From positions 3,906,001 through 3,970,000 of the forward strand of contig CP115858.1 of the NCBI GenBank assembly GCA_027920525.1: a DNA stretch of 64,000 nt. Direction: 5' to 3'. A program made the translations under genes and the position numbers. The stretch's first letter is position 1; each line of letters starts with the position of its first letter. This DNA comes from Chryseobacterium daecheongense. Lineage in GTDB: Bacteria > Bacteroidota > Bacteroidia > Flavobacteriales > Weeksellaceae. Below are positions 42,708 to 51,088 of the stretch, one piece after another. The notes beneath the pieces are model-generated. The model did no database searches and was not told the DNA's origin. It saw only the letters and a list, made by a program, of their open reading frames with translations.

Positions 42708-43811
42708 TTATTGGGTTATCTGTATAGGATGTTTTAATCTGAGAGAAAATTCCTGAAGGTAATGTAGCCAGTTTTTACCGGAAGTAATTTCACCTGCTTT
42801 ATCCCAGACAGCACCCGTATAAAAGGTAACGGCCTGATTGCTTTTTACATTAGTTTCCGAGCCCAGATGTTTATTCTTATCAATAATAAGGTTATTGCTG
42901 TGAGGGTATAGAATGGCGCTACCTACAGTTCCGTTTTTTGAATTCTCAGGCCAGTAAGCAGCCAGCTGATTATCCTGGTCGATGATTTTTTGACCCTTAC
43001 CATCCCAATGAACAATACCGGTAAAAACAGGGAGGGTCTTTTTTCCTTTAAACTCATACCTAATGACAGATTTGTTAAGTTGTGAGTCTGCATCCAGACT
43101 GATCCTTTTGAGTGCGGAAATTTCATAGCCGTCAATTTTTACTTGGGGATAAGTGAGTTCAAATGTAAATCGAAGAGGACCTTCTTCAATGATTTTGTAG
43201 GAAGTATAATTTCCAAGATAGGCAAAATTATTATTTATAAAAGGAAGAACATCACCCGCTCCCAAAGTATGGCCCACCTGAAAAAAGTCCAACCCATCTC
43301 CATTATCCTGATGGTAATTATTGAGTTGATACCATTGGTTGATAATCATTTTGTTGGTTCTTTTTGTCCAGGCGTCCATTCCCCAACCGTTTTGTTCAGG
43401 AACTTTTTCCAGTTCTTTTCCATACATACGGAAAGCGATCTTATCATTCTCCCATGCAAAATCTCCAAGACGTTCGGGTACAAATCTTCCGTACACTTTA
43501 GGCTCAAAATGTTGTGGGGAAGATTTATAAAATTCTATTTTTTTTATTTCGCCAGCTTTAAAGTCGCTTTGAATAAGCAGGTCGCCGTTAGCCAACCACT
43601 GATAGGGGAGCTCCTTTTTGGAAGATGCATCATTAATGGTAAAGCTTTGACCGGTAAGAACCCTGACTTTTTTTAAAGGAATTTCTACGGACTCCATATT
43701 TCGGGGAATCGTAAGACTGTTTTTTAGCTCTAATTTTAATAATATGGATTGCTGGGCATGCATGAAAGATACACAATGTATCATTACTAAGCCCCATAAT
43801 GTTGATTTCAT
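42708..43811 (-). CDS. DUF4861 family secreted protein
   Basis: A 367-residue secreted protein with a signal peptide (about 1-20 from ATG at 43811, ending MHAQ). I recognise the DUF4861 layout: a beta-sandwich start (LELKNSLTIPRNMESVEIP), FVPERLGDFAWENDKIAFRMYG, DAWTKRTNKMIINQWY, and GNYTSYKIIEEGPLRFTFEL. DUF4861 proteins occur in polysaccharide utilisation loci next to unsaturated-uronidase and lyase genes; some have been linked to ulvan or pectin breakdown, though the reaction here is unknown. Frame extends 9 codons upstream, but the start at 43811 leaves a short gap of 11 bases to the GH88 gene that precedes it, with which it is surely co-transcribed. Confidence 0.88.
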   Translation of the reverse strand: MKSTLWGLVMIHCVSFMHAQQSILLKLELKNSLTIPRNMESVEIPLKKVRVLTGQSFTINDASSKKELPYQWLANGDLLIQSDFKAGEIKKIEFYKSSPQHFEPKVYGRFVPERLGDFAWENDKIAFRMYGKELEKVPEQNGWGMDAWTKRTNKMIINQWYQLNNYHQDNGDGLDFFQVGHTLGAGDVLPFINNNFAYLGNYTSYKIIEEGPLRFTFELTYPQVKIDGYEISALKRISLDADSQLNKSVIRYEFKGKKTLPVFTGIVHWDGKGQKIIDQDNQLAAYWPENSKNGTVGSAILYPHSNNLIIDKNKHLGSETNVKSNQAVTFYTGAVWDKAGEITSGKNWLHYLQEFSLRLKHPIQITQ

Positions 43812-43822
43812 GAATTTCCGGT

Positions 43823-45013
43823 TTATTGTAAATACCAATCTTTAAATCGTTTCAATGCTTCCAGAAAATAATAATCAGCATATATTAACGGGACATCGAT
43901 TTCTGAATGGAGTGGTAGCCCACCTGTACTATGCATGAGGAGAAAGCCACCATTCGTTCCGGCTTTTGCCTGATAATGATCTCCTGATAAGCTTACTATC
44001 ATTTGCCGTGCATTGTCGATATAGTTTTTTCTTTCATCCGCTTTTACATACTGTCCTAATTCCAGTAAGGCAGATGCGATAATTGCAGCGGCAGATGCAT
44101 CACGGGGAACTTCAGGAATTTTTGGATCATTGAAATCCCAAAAAGGAATCTTGTCCTCCGGTAAATTTGGATTATTCAGAATAAATTTTGCGATATGCCT
44201 GGCCTGGTCAAGATATGCTTTATTTTTAGTAAAGCGGTACATCATGGTATAGCCATATAAAGCCCACCCTTGACCTCTTGCCCAGGCAGAAGAATCTGAA
44301 TAGCCCTGAAAGGTTTTTTTACCGAAAACTTCACCTGTATTGACATTGTAATCAATTACATGATATGAGCTGTAATCGGAACGAAAGTGATTTTTCATGG
44401 TTGTATTAGCATGGGCGATTGCAATCTCTTCTAACTTTTTATTACCTCCATTTTGGGCTGCCCAATTGAGCATTTCCAGGTTCATCATATTGTCAATAAT
44501 AACGGGACCTTTAAAGTCTGCCATCTTATCCCAGGACAAAATAGCCTGCATTCCCGGCCGGAATCTTGTGGATAATGATTCCGCTGAAGTAAGAATGATG
44601 TCTTTATATATAGGATTTTTAGTGATTCTGTATGCATTGCCGAAGCTGGTAAACATCATAAAGCCTAAATCATGATCTCGTGTAAATGTTTTATTAGGTT
44701 CGATCAGCTGCAATCTCTTTTCTGCTTCTTTTCTGATCTCAGGATCTCCTGTCTGTTCATAAATCATCCATAATGATCCGGGATAGAAACCTGAACACCA
44801 CCATGTAATATCTTTTGTGGTTACTTTATCAATAGACGCATTATAAGATTGAGGCATTTTATCCTGTGGTATGCTTTTCATTAGCTTCTTGTATTGCTTA
44901 TCTGCGAGCTGAAATTCATTCTGAATTAGCTCAGACATTTGCTTACTATTCTGTGCAAATGCTAAGCTGGTGATGGTCAGAAATAAGCCTGTTGTTATGT
45001 TTTGTAAAATCAT
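43823..45013 (-). CDS. GH88 unsaturated glucuronyl hydrolase
   Basis: A 396-residue glycoside hydrolase of family 88, acting on the 4-deoxy-unsaturated uronic acid left by polysaccharide lyases. Signal peptide ends AFAQ (about residue 21). An alpha/alpha-barrel follows; the two catalytic Asp of the family are visible as Asp115 in RDHDLGFM and Asp174 in VIIDNMMNLE, and the WARGQGWALYG and EVPRDASAAAI segments line the barrel. Periplasmic or outer-membrane bound location is likely. It heads a two-gene operon with DUF4861; no SusC/SusD pair or lyase gene is in the window. Confidence 0.94.
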   Translation of the reverse strand: MILQNITTGLFLTITSLAFAQNSKQMSELIQNEFQLADKQYKKLMKSIPQDKMPQSYNASIDKVTTKDITWWCSGFYPGSLWMIYEQTGDPEIRKEAEKRLQLIEPNKTFTRDHDLGFMMFTSFGNAYRITKNPIYKDIILTSAESLSTRFRPGMQAILSWDKMADFKGPVIIDNMMNLEMLNWAAQNGGNKKLEEIAIAHANTTMKNHFRSDYSSYHVIDYNVNTGEVFGKKTFQGYSDSSAWARGQGWALYGYTMMYRFTKNKAYLDQARHIAKFILNNPNLPEDKIPFWDFNDPKIPEVPRDASAAAIIASALLELGQYVKADERKNYIDNARQMIVSLSGDHYQAKAGTNGGFLLMHSTGGLPLHSEIDVPLIYADYYFLEALKRFKDWYLQ

Positions 45014-45322
45014 AGATTATGCATATTCGAAGTACAATTTAATTAAAATTTATAGAAAATATTTAAAATCCGCATTATGGATGATGTTTGAAAAATATTT
45101 TATAAGATTAATTGCGATGAAAATGATGAGTTATTTTATTTGAAATAATTTATAACTTATTTATTTTGAAAACATTTGATTTATTTTTTTAACTTTGAGT
45201 TAACGATAGTGGAATATTCTTATAAGAGTACATTAGGCAGACAGATTAAGATTGTATCATGTTTTTTATCAGGTTCTTAAAATTGAATTATTTATATCTA
45301 ATCTTTTAAAACCAATCAAGTT
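45014..45322. other. Intergenic region between divergent genes
   Basis: About 310 bp, strongly AT-rich. On the plus strand it contains TTG (45166-45168), 21 bp, TAACTTTG (45190-45197), a plausible promoter with a 120-nt leader for the following gene. I see no gene or repeat here. Confidence 0.5.
45166..45197 (+). promoter_or_regulatory. Candidate promoter of the 243-aa secreted protein gene
   Basis: TTG-21 bp-TAACTTTG; both boxes match the Bacteroidota consensus, giving a leader of about 120 nt before the ATG at 45323. Confidence 0.5.
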
Positions 45323-46054
45323 ATGAGAAAAACTATTTTATTTTACTGTTTATGCCTACCAATGCTTTATTTTTCACAGGTTGGTATCGGTACAACTAAC
45401 CCTCAGGCAGTTTTACATGTTGACGGAGCAAAAGACAATGCGGCCACAGGCGCCCCGACTGCAGCTCAGGAAGCTAATGATTTTGTTGTTACCGCAGCGG
45501 GAAATGTGGGAATAGGAAACGCAAGTCCACAAAGGTCATTGGATGTAGATGCCAAAAATCAAAGCCTTAGAATCCGGAATTTAATCAGACAAGTACCTTC
45601 AAGTTTCGATATACTTACAAGGGATTTGGCTACCAGTGATGTTGTAGCTACGTCTTATAGTTATACCGAAGCTGTAACTGTGGCGGCTGGAGCCAGTGCA
45701 ACAGTTACAGTACCCTCTACGGTGAATATTGCTACCGGTCTTTTCATTGTAAAATCTACAAATGGATGTGCAAGAGCTATGATTACAACCTTTGTATATA
45801 ATGGCTTGTCTCTCGGATATGTATCAGGAGTAGCAAGAGATAAAATTGGCAATCCCACTATTGCTCCGATTGCTCCTTCTGCCAATACTTCGGGAACATG
45901 GAGTGTCGTATTTCCCAATGTAACCAATTGTGCTGATGGAGGTACGGGAACGCAATTCGACTTTACTGTTATGAAGGCTACAACTGATTCGTACACTATA
46001 ACCAATAATGGAAATGTATCCAAAACATACCAATTAACGGTTAGCCGTTTATAA
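45323..46054 (+). CDS. Secreted protein with VGIGTTNP-type repeats
   Basis: A 243-residue secreted protein, signal peptide about 1-18 (ending YFS). The mature N-terminus has two copies of the repeat QVGIGTTNPQAVLHVDGAK / NVGIGNASPQRSLDVDAKN, a motif that I know from many Bacteroidota and phage-tail-like surface proteins, where it forms beta-helical or trimeric fibre segments. The rest is a beta-rich Thr/Ala/Val/Asn-rich domain ending NVSKTYQLTVSRL. There is no T9SS CTD of the type-A or type-B form that I can see. Function unknown, possibly adhesin or cell-surface filament. Strong terminator follows. Confidence 0.8.
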   Translation: MRKTILFYCLCLPMLYFSQVGIGTTNPQAVLHVDGAKDNAATGAPTAAQEANDFVVTAAGNVGIGNASPQRSLDVDAKNQSLRIRNLIRQVPSSFDILTRDLATSDVVATSYSYTEAVTVAAGASATVTVPSTVNIATGLFIVKSTNGCARAMITTFVYNGLSLGYVSGVARDKIGNPTIAPIAPSANTSGTWSVVFPNVTNCADGGTGTQFDFTVMKATTDSYTITNNGNVSKTYQLTVSRL

Positions 46055-46071
46055 GATAAGCATGCACAGAA

Positions 46072-46108
46072 TAATAAAAAAACATTGAAATTCAATGTTT
46101 TTTTATTT
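46072..46108 (+). terminator. Terminator of the 243-aa secreted protein gene
   Basis: Inverted repeat aacattgaa / ttcaatgtt within A and T runs; 20 bases after the stop codon. Confidence 0.85.
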
Positions 46109-46260
46109 TAAAAAGATAACCAAGCTTTCGGTTCGGCATTCACAAGAGTTTTTTAACTTTTTGCTCTTTATTTTGATTAAATTATTTTTACTAATCTTTT
46201 TAGGCTGAATAAATTTGGCTTGTTTTATGTAATATATACCACAGTTTAAAAAATAAAAAA

Positions 46261-46560
46261 ATGAAAAAGAAATTATTTGGCTTATTAGCTTTTGTGTTGT
46301 TCGCTACAGCTATTAATGCCCAAGAGACTGTAAAAAAAGAAGTTAAAAATGTAGGTAAAGCCATTGAGAAAGGAGCAAAAGCAACTGGAGAGGGTGTGAA
46401 AGATGGTGCTAATTGGGTAGGTAAAACAGCGACCAAAGGTGCAAAAGCTACTAAAAAAGGAGTTAAAAAAGGTACAAAATGGGTTGGTAAAACAGCCACG
46501 AAGGGAGCCGATGCGGTTTCAGATGGTTATAAAGATGTGAAAGCAGATTTAAAGAAATAA
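46261..46560 (+). CDS. Secreted lysine-rich repeat protein, 99 aa
   Basis: A 99-residue exported basic protein: signal peptide (residues 1-21, ending AINAQ), then KEVKNVGKAIEK and two tandem 22-residue repeats, GAKATGEGVKDGANWVGKTATK (residues 38-59, DNA 46372-46437) and GAKATKKGVKKGTKWVGKTATK as seen at 60-81 (46438-46503), with a partial third (GADAVSDGYKDVKADLKK). The KTATKGAKATKKGV phrasing resembles 11-residue amphipathic repeats of apolipoproteins, LEA proteins and synucleins, so membrane or nucleic acid association is plausible but not shown. It would lie in the periplasm or envelope. Followed by a terminator. I do not know the family name. Confidence 0.8.
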   Translation: MKKKLFGLLAFVLFATAINAQETVKKEVKNVGKAIEKGAKATGEGVKDGANWVGKTATKGAKATKKGVKKGTKWVGKTATKGADAVSDGYKDVKADLKK

Positions 46561-46577
46561 TTTTTTCAGAAAAAATA

Positions 46578-46614
46578 AGAAAAAACGACTTCAGTAATGA
46601 TAGTCGTTTTTTTA
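46578..46614 (+). terminator. Terminator of the repeat-protein gene
   Basis: Stem aaaaacgact (46581-46590) / agtcgttttt (46602-46611) with 11-base loop, then a T run. Confidence 0.8.
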
Positions 46615-47018
46615 TGATCTATATCTTTTGAATTAATTCTCTTTATTAGGGGCGTATAGTTGTTGGTTCATCCGGATTAATATTTTATTTTAGACTAGAA
46701 ATTATTACAAAAAAGGAGCCTTTCAATTGAAAGACTCCAATCCAGTATTTAAAAAAATTTTAAAAAGTGTTTTTTGCGTAAAAGCTTCCCGGGGCAGGGA
46801 AGCTAATTTAACTTGATGAAATTTATCAGTTGGAAAACTAATATTCGAATATACTAAGTGTGAACAAGCTTTTTTATGATCGTGATCATAATATTAGTTG
46901 TATTTTGATAGTAATATTTGTTGTGTAAAAATCATGTAAAAACGAAGTATTAAGTGCTGTTTTGTATATATAAAGCTCTGAAAATAAAACTATAGAAAAA
47001 TAATGATGTTGTATAAAA
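46615..47018. other. Structured gene-free region before tRNA-Ser
   Basis: About 400 bp with no believable gene. It contains an imperfect hairpin at 46714-46737 followed on the minus strand by T6 (terminator-like), and a hairpin agcttccc/gggaagct at 46783-46804. No TAnnTTTG is obvious upstream on the minus strand. It may hold a small RNA or be a gene relic. Confidence 0.4.
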
Positions 47019-47051
47019 AAAATAACGTACTGGTTTTCAGTACGTTATTTT
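47019..47051 (-). terminator. Terminator of tRNA-Ser
   Basis: 12-bp perfect stem aataacgtactg (47021-47032) / cagtacgttatt (47038-47049), loop gtttt, T run on the minus strand, ending two bases after the tRNA 3' end. Confidence 0.88.
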
Positions 47052-47052
47052 G

Positions 47053-47139
47053 CAGAAAGGAAGGGATTCGAACCCTCGATACAGTTACCCGTATACTACC
47101 TTTCCAGGGTAGCTCCTTCAACCACTCGGACACCTTTCT
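47053..47139 (-). tRNA. tRNA-Ser (anticodon GGA)
   Basis: 87 nt class II tRNA on the minus strand: acceptor AGAAAGG/CCTTTCT with discriminator G, D-arm with TGGTTGAAGG, anticodon stem CTACC/GGTAG with loop CTGGAAA (anticodon GGA), long variable arm, T-arm GAGGG/CCCTT. Reads UCC and UCU. CCA not encoded. Confidence 0.95.
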
Positions 47140-47193
47140 GTTTGAGATTGCAAAAGTAATGTATTTTCTTGAATTTACAAATAATTAAAGCAA

Positions 47194-48210
47194 TTAGTCT
47201 GTAATTTCTCCACATAAACTTTTTGAAAAGTTTTCTGCAAAGCTTCCCTGATATTTAGGATTGCCAACTAAATGCATCGCTTTTGTTATTGCAGTTTCTG
47301 CGGTCATATCTTTTCCGCTTATGGCACCAATCCTCGAGAAAATATTGCTGTTTTCGTATTTTCCAAACGAGATTCCTCCTGAAATACACTGACTTACCAC
47401 TACGATTTCAGTTCCGTTATTTCGGATTTCCTCAAGTGTCTGTTGTGTTTTTTCGCTGCTGAAAATAGTTCCGGAACCAAAAACCTGAAGGATAAGGACT
47501 TTCATTTTGGGAATTTCCTTGAAATGGCTTAAGTGCATTCCCGGAAAAATTCTCCAGAATAAAATATCCTCGGAAATATGATCATCAACGTGAAACTCCA
47601 CATCCTGGTCACAACGGTGAAGATTATCTTTGATGATATTAAGGTGAACCCCGGATTGACCCAGAATGGGGTAGTTCGGACTTGCGTATGCATCAAAATA
47701 TTCTGCGGAGTATTTTAATGTCCTGTTTCCTCTCAATAGTTTATACTCAAAATAGATGGCAACTTCCTGAATAACAGGTTCGTTATTTTCATATAAACTG
47801 GCGTAATATAAACTTGTAAGCAGATTTTCTTTAGCGTCGGTTCTGAGATCTCCAATAGGAAGTTGTGAACCGGTAAAAATAACCGGTTTTCTCAGTCCTT
47901 TCAACATAAAACTTAGTGCAGAAGCCGTATAAGACATGGTATCGGTTCCGTGAAGAACCAGAAAGCCATCATAATGATCATAATTTTTATGAATATAATG
48001 GGCAATGATTTTCCATTCTTCCGGTCCCATATCTGAAGAGTCCAGAGGTTTTGCAAAAGGATGGACGAAAACTTCACATTCCATAAGTTTCATTTCCGGC
48101 ATTTTTTCAAAGATATTTCCGAAATCAAATGCTCTAAGGCTTCCGGTTTCATAATCTTTTTCCATTCCAATAGTTCCACCAGTGTATATCAACAGGACTT
48201 TTCGTTTCAT
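47194..48210 (-). CDS. ansA: Type I L-asparaginase
   Basis: Hydrolyses L-asparagine to aspartate and ammonia; cytosolic type I. The 338-residue length fits. The two catalytic Thr motifs are present: YTGGTIGM (Thr13) and HGTDTMSYTAS (Thr89, Asp90), and the DLRTDAKENLLTSL segment is typical. There is no signal peptide, which argues against the periplasmic type II form. Codes alone, divergent from the TrmH-family gene; a CAAAATTA element (TAATTTTG) at 48265-48258 might be its -7 box. Confidence 0.95.
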   Translation of the reverse strand: MKRKVLLIYTGGTIGMEKDYETGSLRAFDFGNIFEKMPEMKLMECEVFVHPFAKPLDSSDMGPEEWKIIAHYIHKNYDHYDGFLVLHGTDTMSYTASALSFMLKGLRKPVIFTGSQLPIGDLRTDAKENLLTSLYYASLYENNEPVIQEVAIYFEYKLLRGNRTLKYSAEYFDAYASPNYPILGQSGVHLNIIKDNLHRCDQDVEFHVDDHISEDILFWRIFPGMHLSHFKEIPKMKVLILQVFGSGTIFSSEKTQQTLEEIRNNGTEIVVVSQCISGGISFGKYENSNIFSRIGAISGKDMTAETAITKAMHLVGNPKYQGSFAENFSKSLCGEITD

Positions 48211-48370
48211 GTATTACTTTTTATTAAGAAGTTGAACCTTGTGCAGGTTTATAAACTCAAAATTACGTTAATTTGCAAAGATTTGAAAATGAATGAAACG
48301 CTTCATGATAAATTTTATAAAATCATTTTATAATGAGTTGCGTTCCATCTTGTTATTAAAAAGAAATTGA

Positions 48371-49033
48371 ATGCAGATGAAAGATTTAGCACAAACTTTT
48401 GAATATTTAAAACAATTTTTAACGGATGAGAGATTAAGGAAGATCGAACATTTTTCCCAGGAGAGTTCTGATTTTGTACTTCCCGTAATGGAAGATATTT
48501 ATCAGTTCAGAAATGCAGCAGCTATTGTTAGATCTGTGGAAGCCTGTGGGTTTCATAAAGTGGTAGCTATGGAAGAAGAAAATGTTTTTAATCCCAATCT
48601 TACCGTTACAAAAGGTGCTGAAACATGGGTTGAAGTAAAGAAAATGGCTAAAGATATTTCGTCACTTCAGGAAATTAAAAATGAAGGTTACAAAATTTTA
48701 GCCGTTTCACCGGAAAAAAATGCTGTGATGCTTCCTGATTACCACATTACGAAGCCTATTGCCCTGGTATTCGGAACTGAGCTGGAAGGTGTGTCAGAAG
48801 AAGTTCTTGACTTTGCAGAGGAAACACTGGCTATTCCCATGTATGGCTTCACAAAGAGTTTTAATGTTTCCGTTGCTGCAGGAATCTGTATGTATGAATT
48901 AAAACAAAAACTTCTCAGATCAGGAATAGAATACAAACTCAATGAAGAGAAACTCCTGCAAATGAAAATACGATGGGCTGTGAATTCTATAAGAAGCGGC
49001 CATGAAATCCTTGAACATTATTTAAAAACATAA
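48371..49033 (+). CDS. TrmH-family (SpoU) RNA 2'-O-methyltransferase
   Basis: A 220-residue SPOUT methyltransferase that likely 2'-O-methylates a tRNA or rRNA nucleotide. The trefoil-knot motifs are clear: RNAAAIVRSVEACGF at the N-terminus, LVFGTELEGVSEEVLDFAEE, and IPMYGFTKSFNVSVAAGI at the C-terminal AdoMet site. It most resembles TrmH (Gm18 of tRNA), but the target cannot be told safely. Two in-frame ATGs (48371 and 48377) are possible. Divergent from ansA; the next gene starts 17 bases downstream. Confidence 0.9.
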   Translation: MQMKDLAQTFEYLKQFLTDERLRKIEHFSQESSDFVLPVMEDIYQFRNAAAIVRSVEACGFHKVVAMEEENVFNPNLTVTKGAETWVEVKKMAKDISSLQEIKNEGYKILAVSPEKNAVMLPDYHITKPIALVFGTELEGVSEEVLDFAEETLAIPMYGFTKSFNVSVAAGICMYELKQKLLRSGIEYKLNEEKLLQMKIRWAVNSIRSGHEILEHYLKT

Positions 49034-49050
49034 TTCCCATTGTTAATCTG

Positions 49051-49482
49051 ATGAAAAAATATACCCTACATTTATTTATCTTTTCTTTTGTAATGTCCCT
49101 TATCAGTTTAGTTATCATGGAAAAAGGGTATAAAGAATTATATCCGTTTTTCAGTTGGAAACTTTTTACAGTGCCTAGCGGAGGAGAGGCTACGGAAGAC
49201 CAATATAAACTCTATGGAATCACCGATAGTGATACCATTAGAATTGTAAATAAATCCGTCCGCAGCTATGATGCCAATGACAAAGCTGTAATCGTGGGAA
49301 CCTATGGTAAAAGAATAGAAGATAATGTGAACAAGGAAGAAAATAAGAGGAAGCTACTGATTTTCGCAAAAGATACTGAACCTCAATATAAAGGTTATCT
49401 TCTTTATAAAGAGACTTATCGTCCGAAGGAAATAGGAGAAGCAAAGATGAATATCAACAAAAAACTGATTGTAAAACTGTGA
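49051..49482 (+). CDS. Small anchored protein, partner of the following membrane protein
   Basis: A 143-residue protein with an N-terminal hydrophobic helix (about 6-23, LFIFSFVMSLISLVIM) and an exported part that begins ELYPFFSWKLFTVPSG. I cannot name the family, but the aromatic PFFSWKLF segment right after the helix resembles the small proteins encoded beside HTTM/VKGC-like membrane proteins. The rest is charged, with several beta-like stretches (AVIVGTYGKR, KRKLLIFAKD). Its stop codon overlaps the start of the next gene by one base (TGATG), indicating translational coupling and a shared function. Confidence 0.72.
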   Translation: MKKYTLHLFIFSFVMSLISLVIMEKGYKELYPFFSWKLFTVPSGGEATEDQYKLYGITDSDTIRIVNKSVRSYDANDKAVIVGTYGKRIEDNVNKEENKRKLLIFAKDTEPQYKGYLLYKETYRPKEIGEAKMNINKKLIVKL

Positions 49483-50327
49483 TGAACTATCCTCAGATTA
49501 CTGTATTCAATTATAAGGTTGCCTACTACATGGTAAGGTTTTTCGGATTGTACTGGCTGGTAGCGCAGTATCTGGAATTTATCAGATTGAAAGAAAGACC
49601 TGCGGCAATCTATGAACCTGTTTTTCAGCTTGAAAAGCTGATCTTTCCTGAATTTCCGGGGACATTTGTTTTTGCCGGACTTTTGATCATATGTGCTGCT
49701 CTTTTGATTATTACGGTTTTCAAACCATCTTATCTTCTTAATTTTTTTACTTTTCTGTTAGTCGCTATTATTAATCTCCCTATTGCGGCCAACTTTGGAG
49801 TCCATCACGATGGGCACATCATCGTTCTGGGATTTTTTCTTAGTATTTTTTTACTCCCAAAGGAATTAGAAGACAAGGATTATAAACTTGTACAATACTT
49901 TTATTTGGGAATACTAATGACCTATACCCTTGCGGGAATGAGTAAAATCCTGGGTACGGTAAAGAATGTGATTAAAAATACGGATAAGCTCACCTGGCTT
50001 AGCAAAGATGCTGCAAAGCTTAATACCTATGATAATTATTGGATGGCAGATATGCAAATACCCCTTGCATTTAAAAGTATTTATGCCTATGATTATATTT
50101 GGGTTGTAATAACTGTATTAGGAATTTTGACGCAATTCCTTTGTTTTCTTGGGGCTTTTAATCGGAAACTGCTTACCTTCTTTTTAATATTCCTTTACAT
50201 TTTTCATGTTTATACAGCTATATTTGTTTTAGCTGAATTTGAAAATGCAAATTTTTTCCTGATTGTCATCTTTTTCCCTTATCATCTTTTGAGACCTCTG
50301 TTTAGAAAAAAATATTCGGTTGCTTAA
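49482..50327 (+). CDS. Multi-pass membrane protein, HTTM/VKGC-like
   Basis: A 281-residue integral membrane protein with about seven hydrophobic segments. It resembles the HTTM (horizontally transferred transmembrane, vitamin K-dependent gamma-carboxylase-like) family in organisation: RFFGLYWLVAQ near the N-terminus, a conserved-looking HHDGHIIVLGFFLSIF, TYTLAGMSKI and, later, FHVYTAIFVL. This is a topology and pattern match, not a proven homology. The frame also offers a GTG at 49479, but the ATG at 49482 overlaps the upstream stop by one base and is preferred. Reaction unknown; DoxX-type oxidoreductase is an alternative. Confidence 0.68.
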   Translation: MNYPQITVFNYKVAYYMVRFFGLYWLVAQYLEFIRLKERPAAIYEPVFQLEKLIFPEFPGTFVFAGLLIICAALLIITVFKPSYLLNFFTFLLVAIINLPIAANFGVHHDGHIIVLGFFLSIFLLPKELEDKDYKLVQYFYLGILMTYTLAGMSKILGTVKNVIKNTDKLTWLSKDAAKLNTYDNYWMADMQIPLAFKSIYAYDYIWVVITVLGILTQFLCFLGAFNRKLLTFFLIFLYIFHVYTAIFVLAEFENANFFLIVIFFPYHLLRPLFRKKYSVA

Positions 50328-50354
50328 AAAGGATAAGCTTGTAATGTTATGCAG

Positions 50355-51050
50355 CTATTTTAGATGAAGGTAATTCCATGATGCGACAAATATGCCTGCT
50401 GTTTCGGTTCTGAGTCTCTGATTTCCAAGGGATACGGCTCTTACTTTTTGATCTGCAAGAGTTTGAATTTCCTTTTCAGAAAAATCACCCTCAGGACCAA
50501 TAAGAAAAGTGAAATGATCCAGTTTGGGAATTTGATTAAGCTCAATTCTCTCCAGGTTTTCATGGCAATGAGCAACAAAAGTACTTTCCGGGGATATACC
50601 TTTTATAAAATCTGAAAACTTTACGGGATCATGAATGACAGGAAAGTGAAATCTCAGACTTTGTTTTGAAGCTGCAATAGCTTGTTTTCTTATCTTATCA
50701 ATGTTGATATTTTTACGTTCTGTCTTTTCAGTTATTAAAAAACTGATTTCGGAAATACCCATTTCTACAGCTTTTTCTACAAAAAACTCTATCCGGTCAA
50801 TATTTTTGGTAGGAGCAATTGCGATATGGAGTTTAGGATTGAAATCCGGAAGTCCGGTTTTGATGTCGGATACCTCCAAAAGAGCTTTTTTACCTTCCAA
50901 AATCAATTTTCCAAAGGCAAGATTTCCATTTCCATCTGTTACATGGACTTCCTCTCCGTTTTTCATGCGAAGAACTTTTACAATATGTTGTTGTTCCTCA
51001 TCATGTATTGTTACGGTATTGTTTTCTATGTGTCCGTGAAATAATTTCAT
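50355..51050 (-). CDS. rsmE: 16S rRNA (uracil(1498)-N3)-methyltransferase RsmE
   Basis: Methylates N3 of U1498 in 16S rRNA on the 30S subunit, using AdoMet. 231 residues: N-terminal PUA-like domain (MKLFHGHIENNTVTIHDEEQ, VLRMKNGEEVHVTDGNG) and C-terminal SPOUT knot (FLIGPEGDFSEKEI, VSLGNQRLRTETAGI), plus AIAPTKNIDRIEFFVEKAVEMG in between, a strong RsmE signature. Convergent with the HTTM-like operon. Co-oriented with the small four-helix-bundle gene and tsaD, 38 and about 450 bases upstream. Confidence 0.95.
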   Translation of the reverse strand: MKLFHGHIENNTVTIHDEEQQHIVKVLRMKNGEEVHVTDGNGNLAFGKLILEGKKALLEVSDIKTGLPDFNPKLHIAIAPTKNIDRIEFFVEKAVEMGISEISFLITEKTERKNINIDKIRKQAIAASKQSLRFHFPVIHDPVKFSDFIKGISPESTFVAHCHENLERIELNQIPKLDHFTFLIGPEGDFSEKEIQTLADQKVRAVSLGNQRLRTETAGIFVASWNYLHLK

Positions 51051-51088
51051 AAGTTGATAGCTTTTGATCGCTGAATTGTTAATTAGGG

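Noticed and set aside
43143..43676. 177-codon plus-strand frame
   Set aside because: Wholly antisense to the well-supported DUF4861 gene.
47003..47188. 61-codon plus-strand frame over tRNA-Ser
   Set aside because: Antisense of the tRNA and its terminator; GIRTLDTVTR-type text is a common tRNA artefact.
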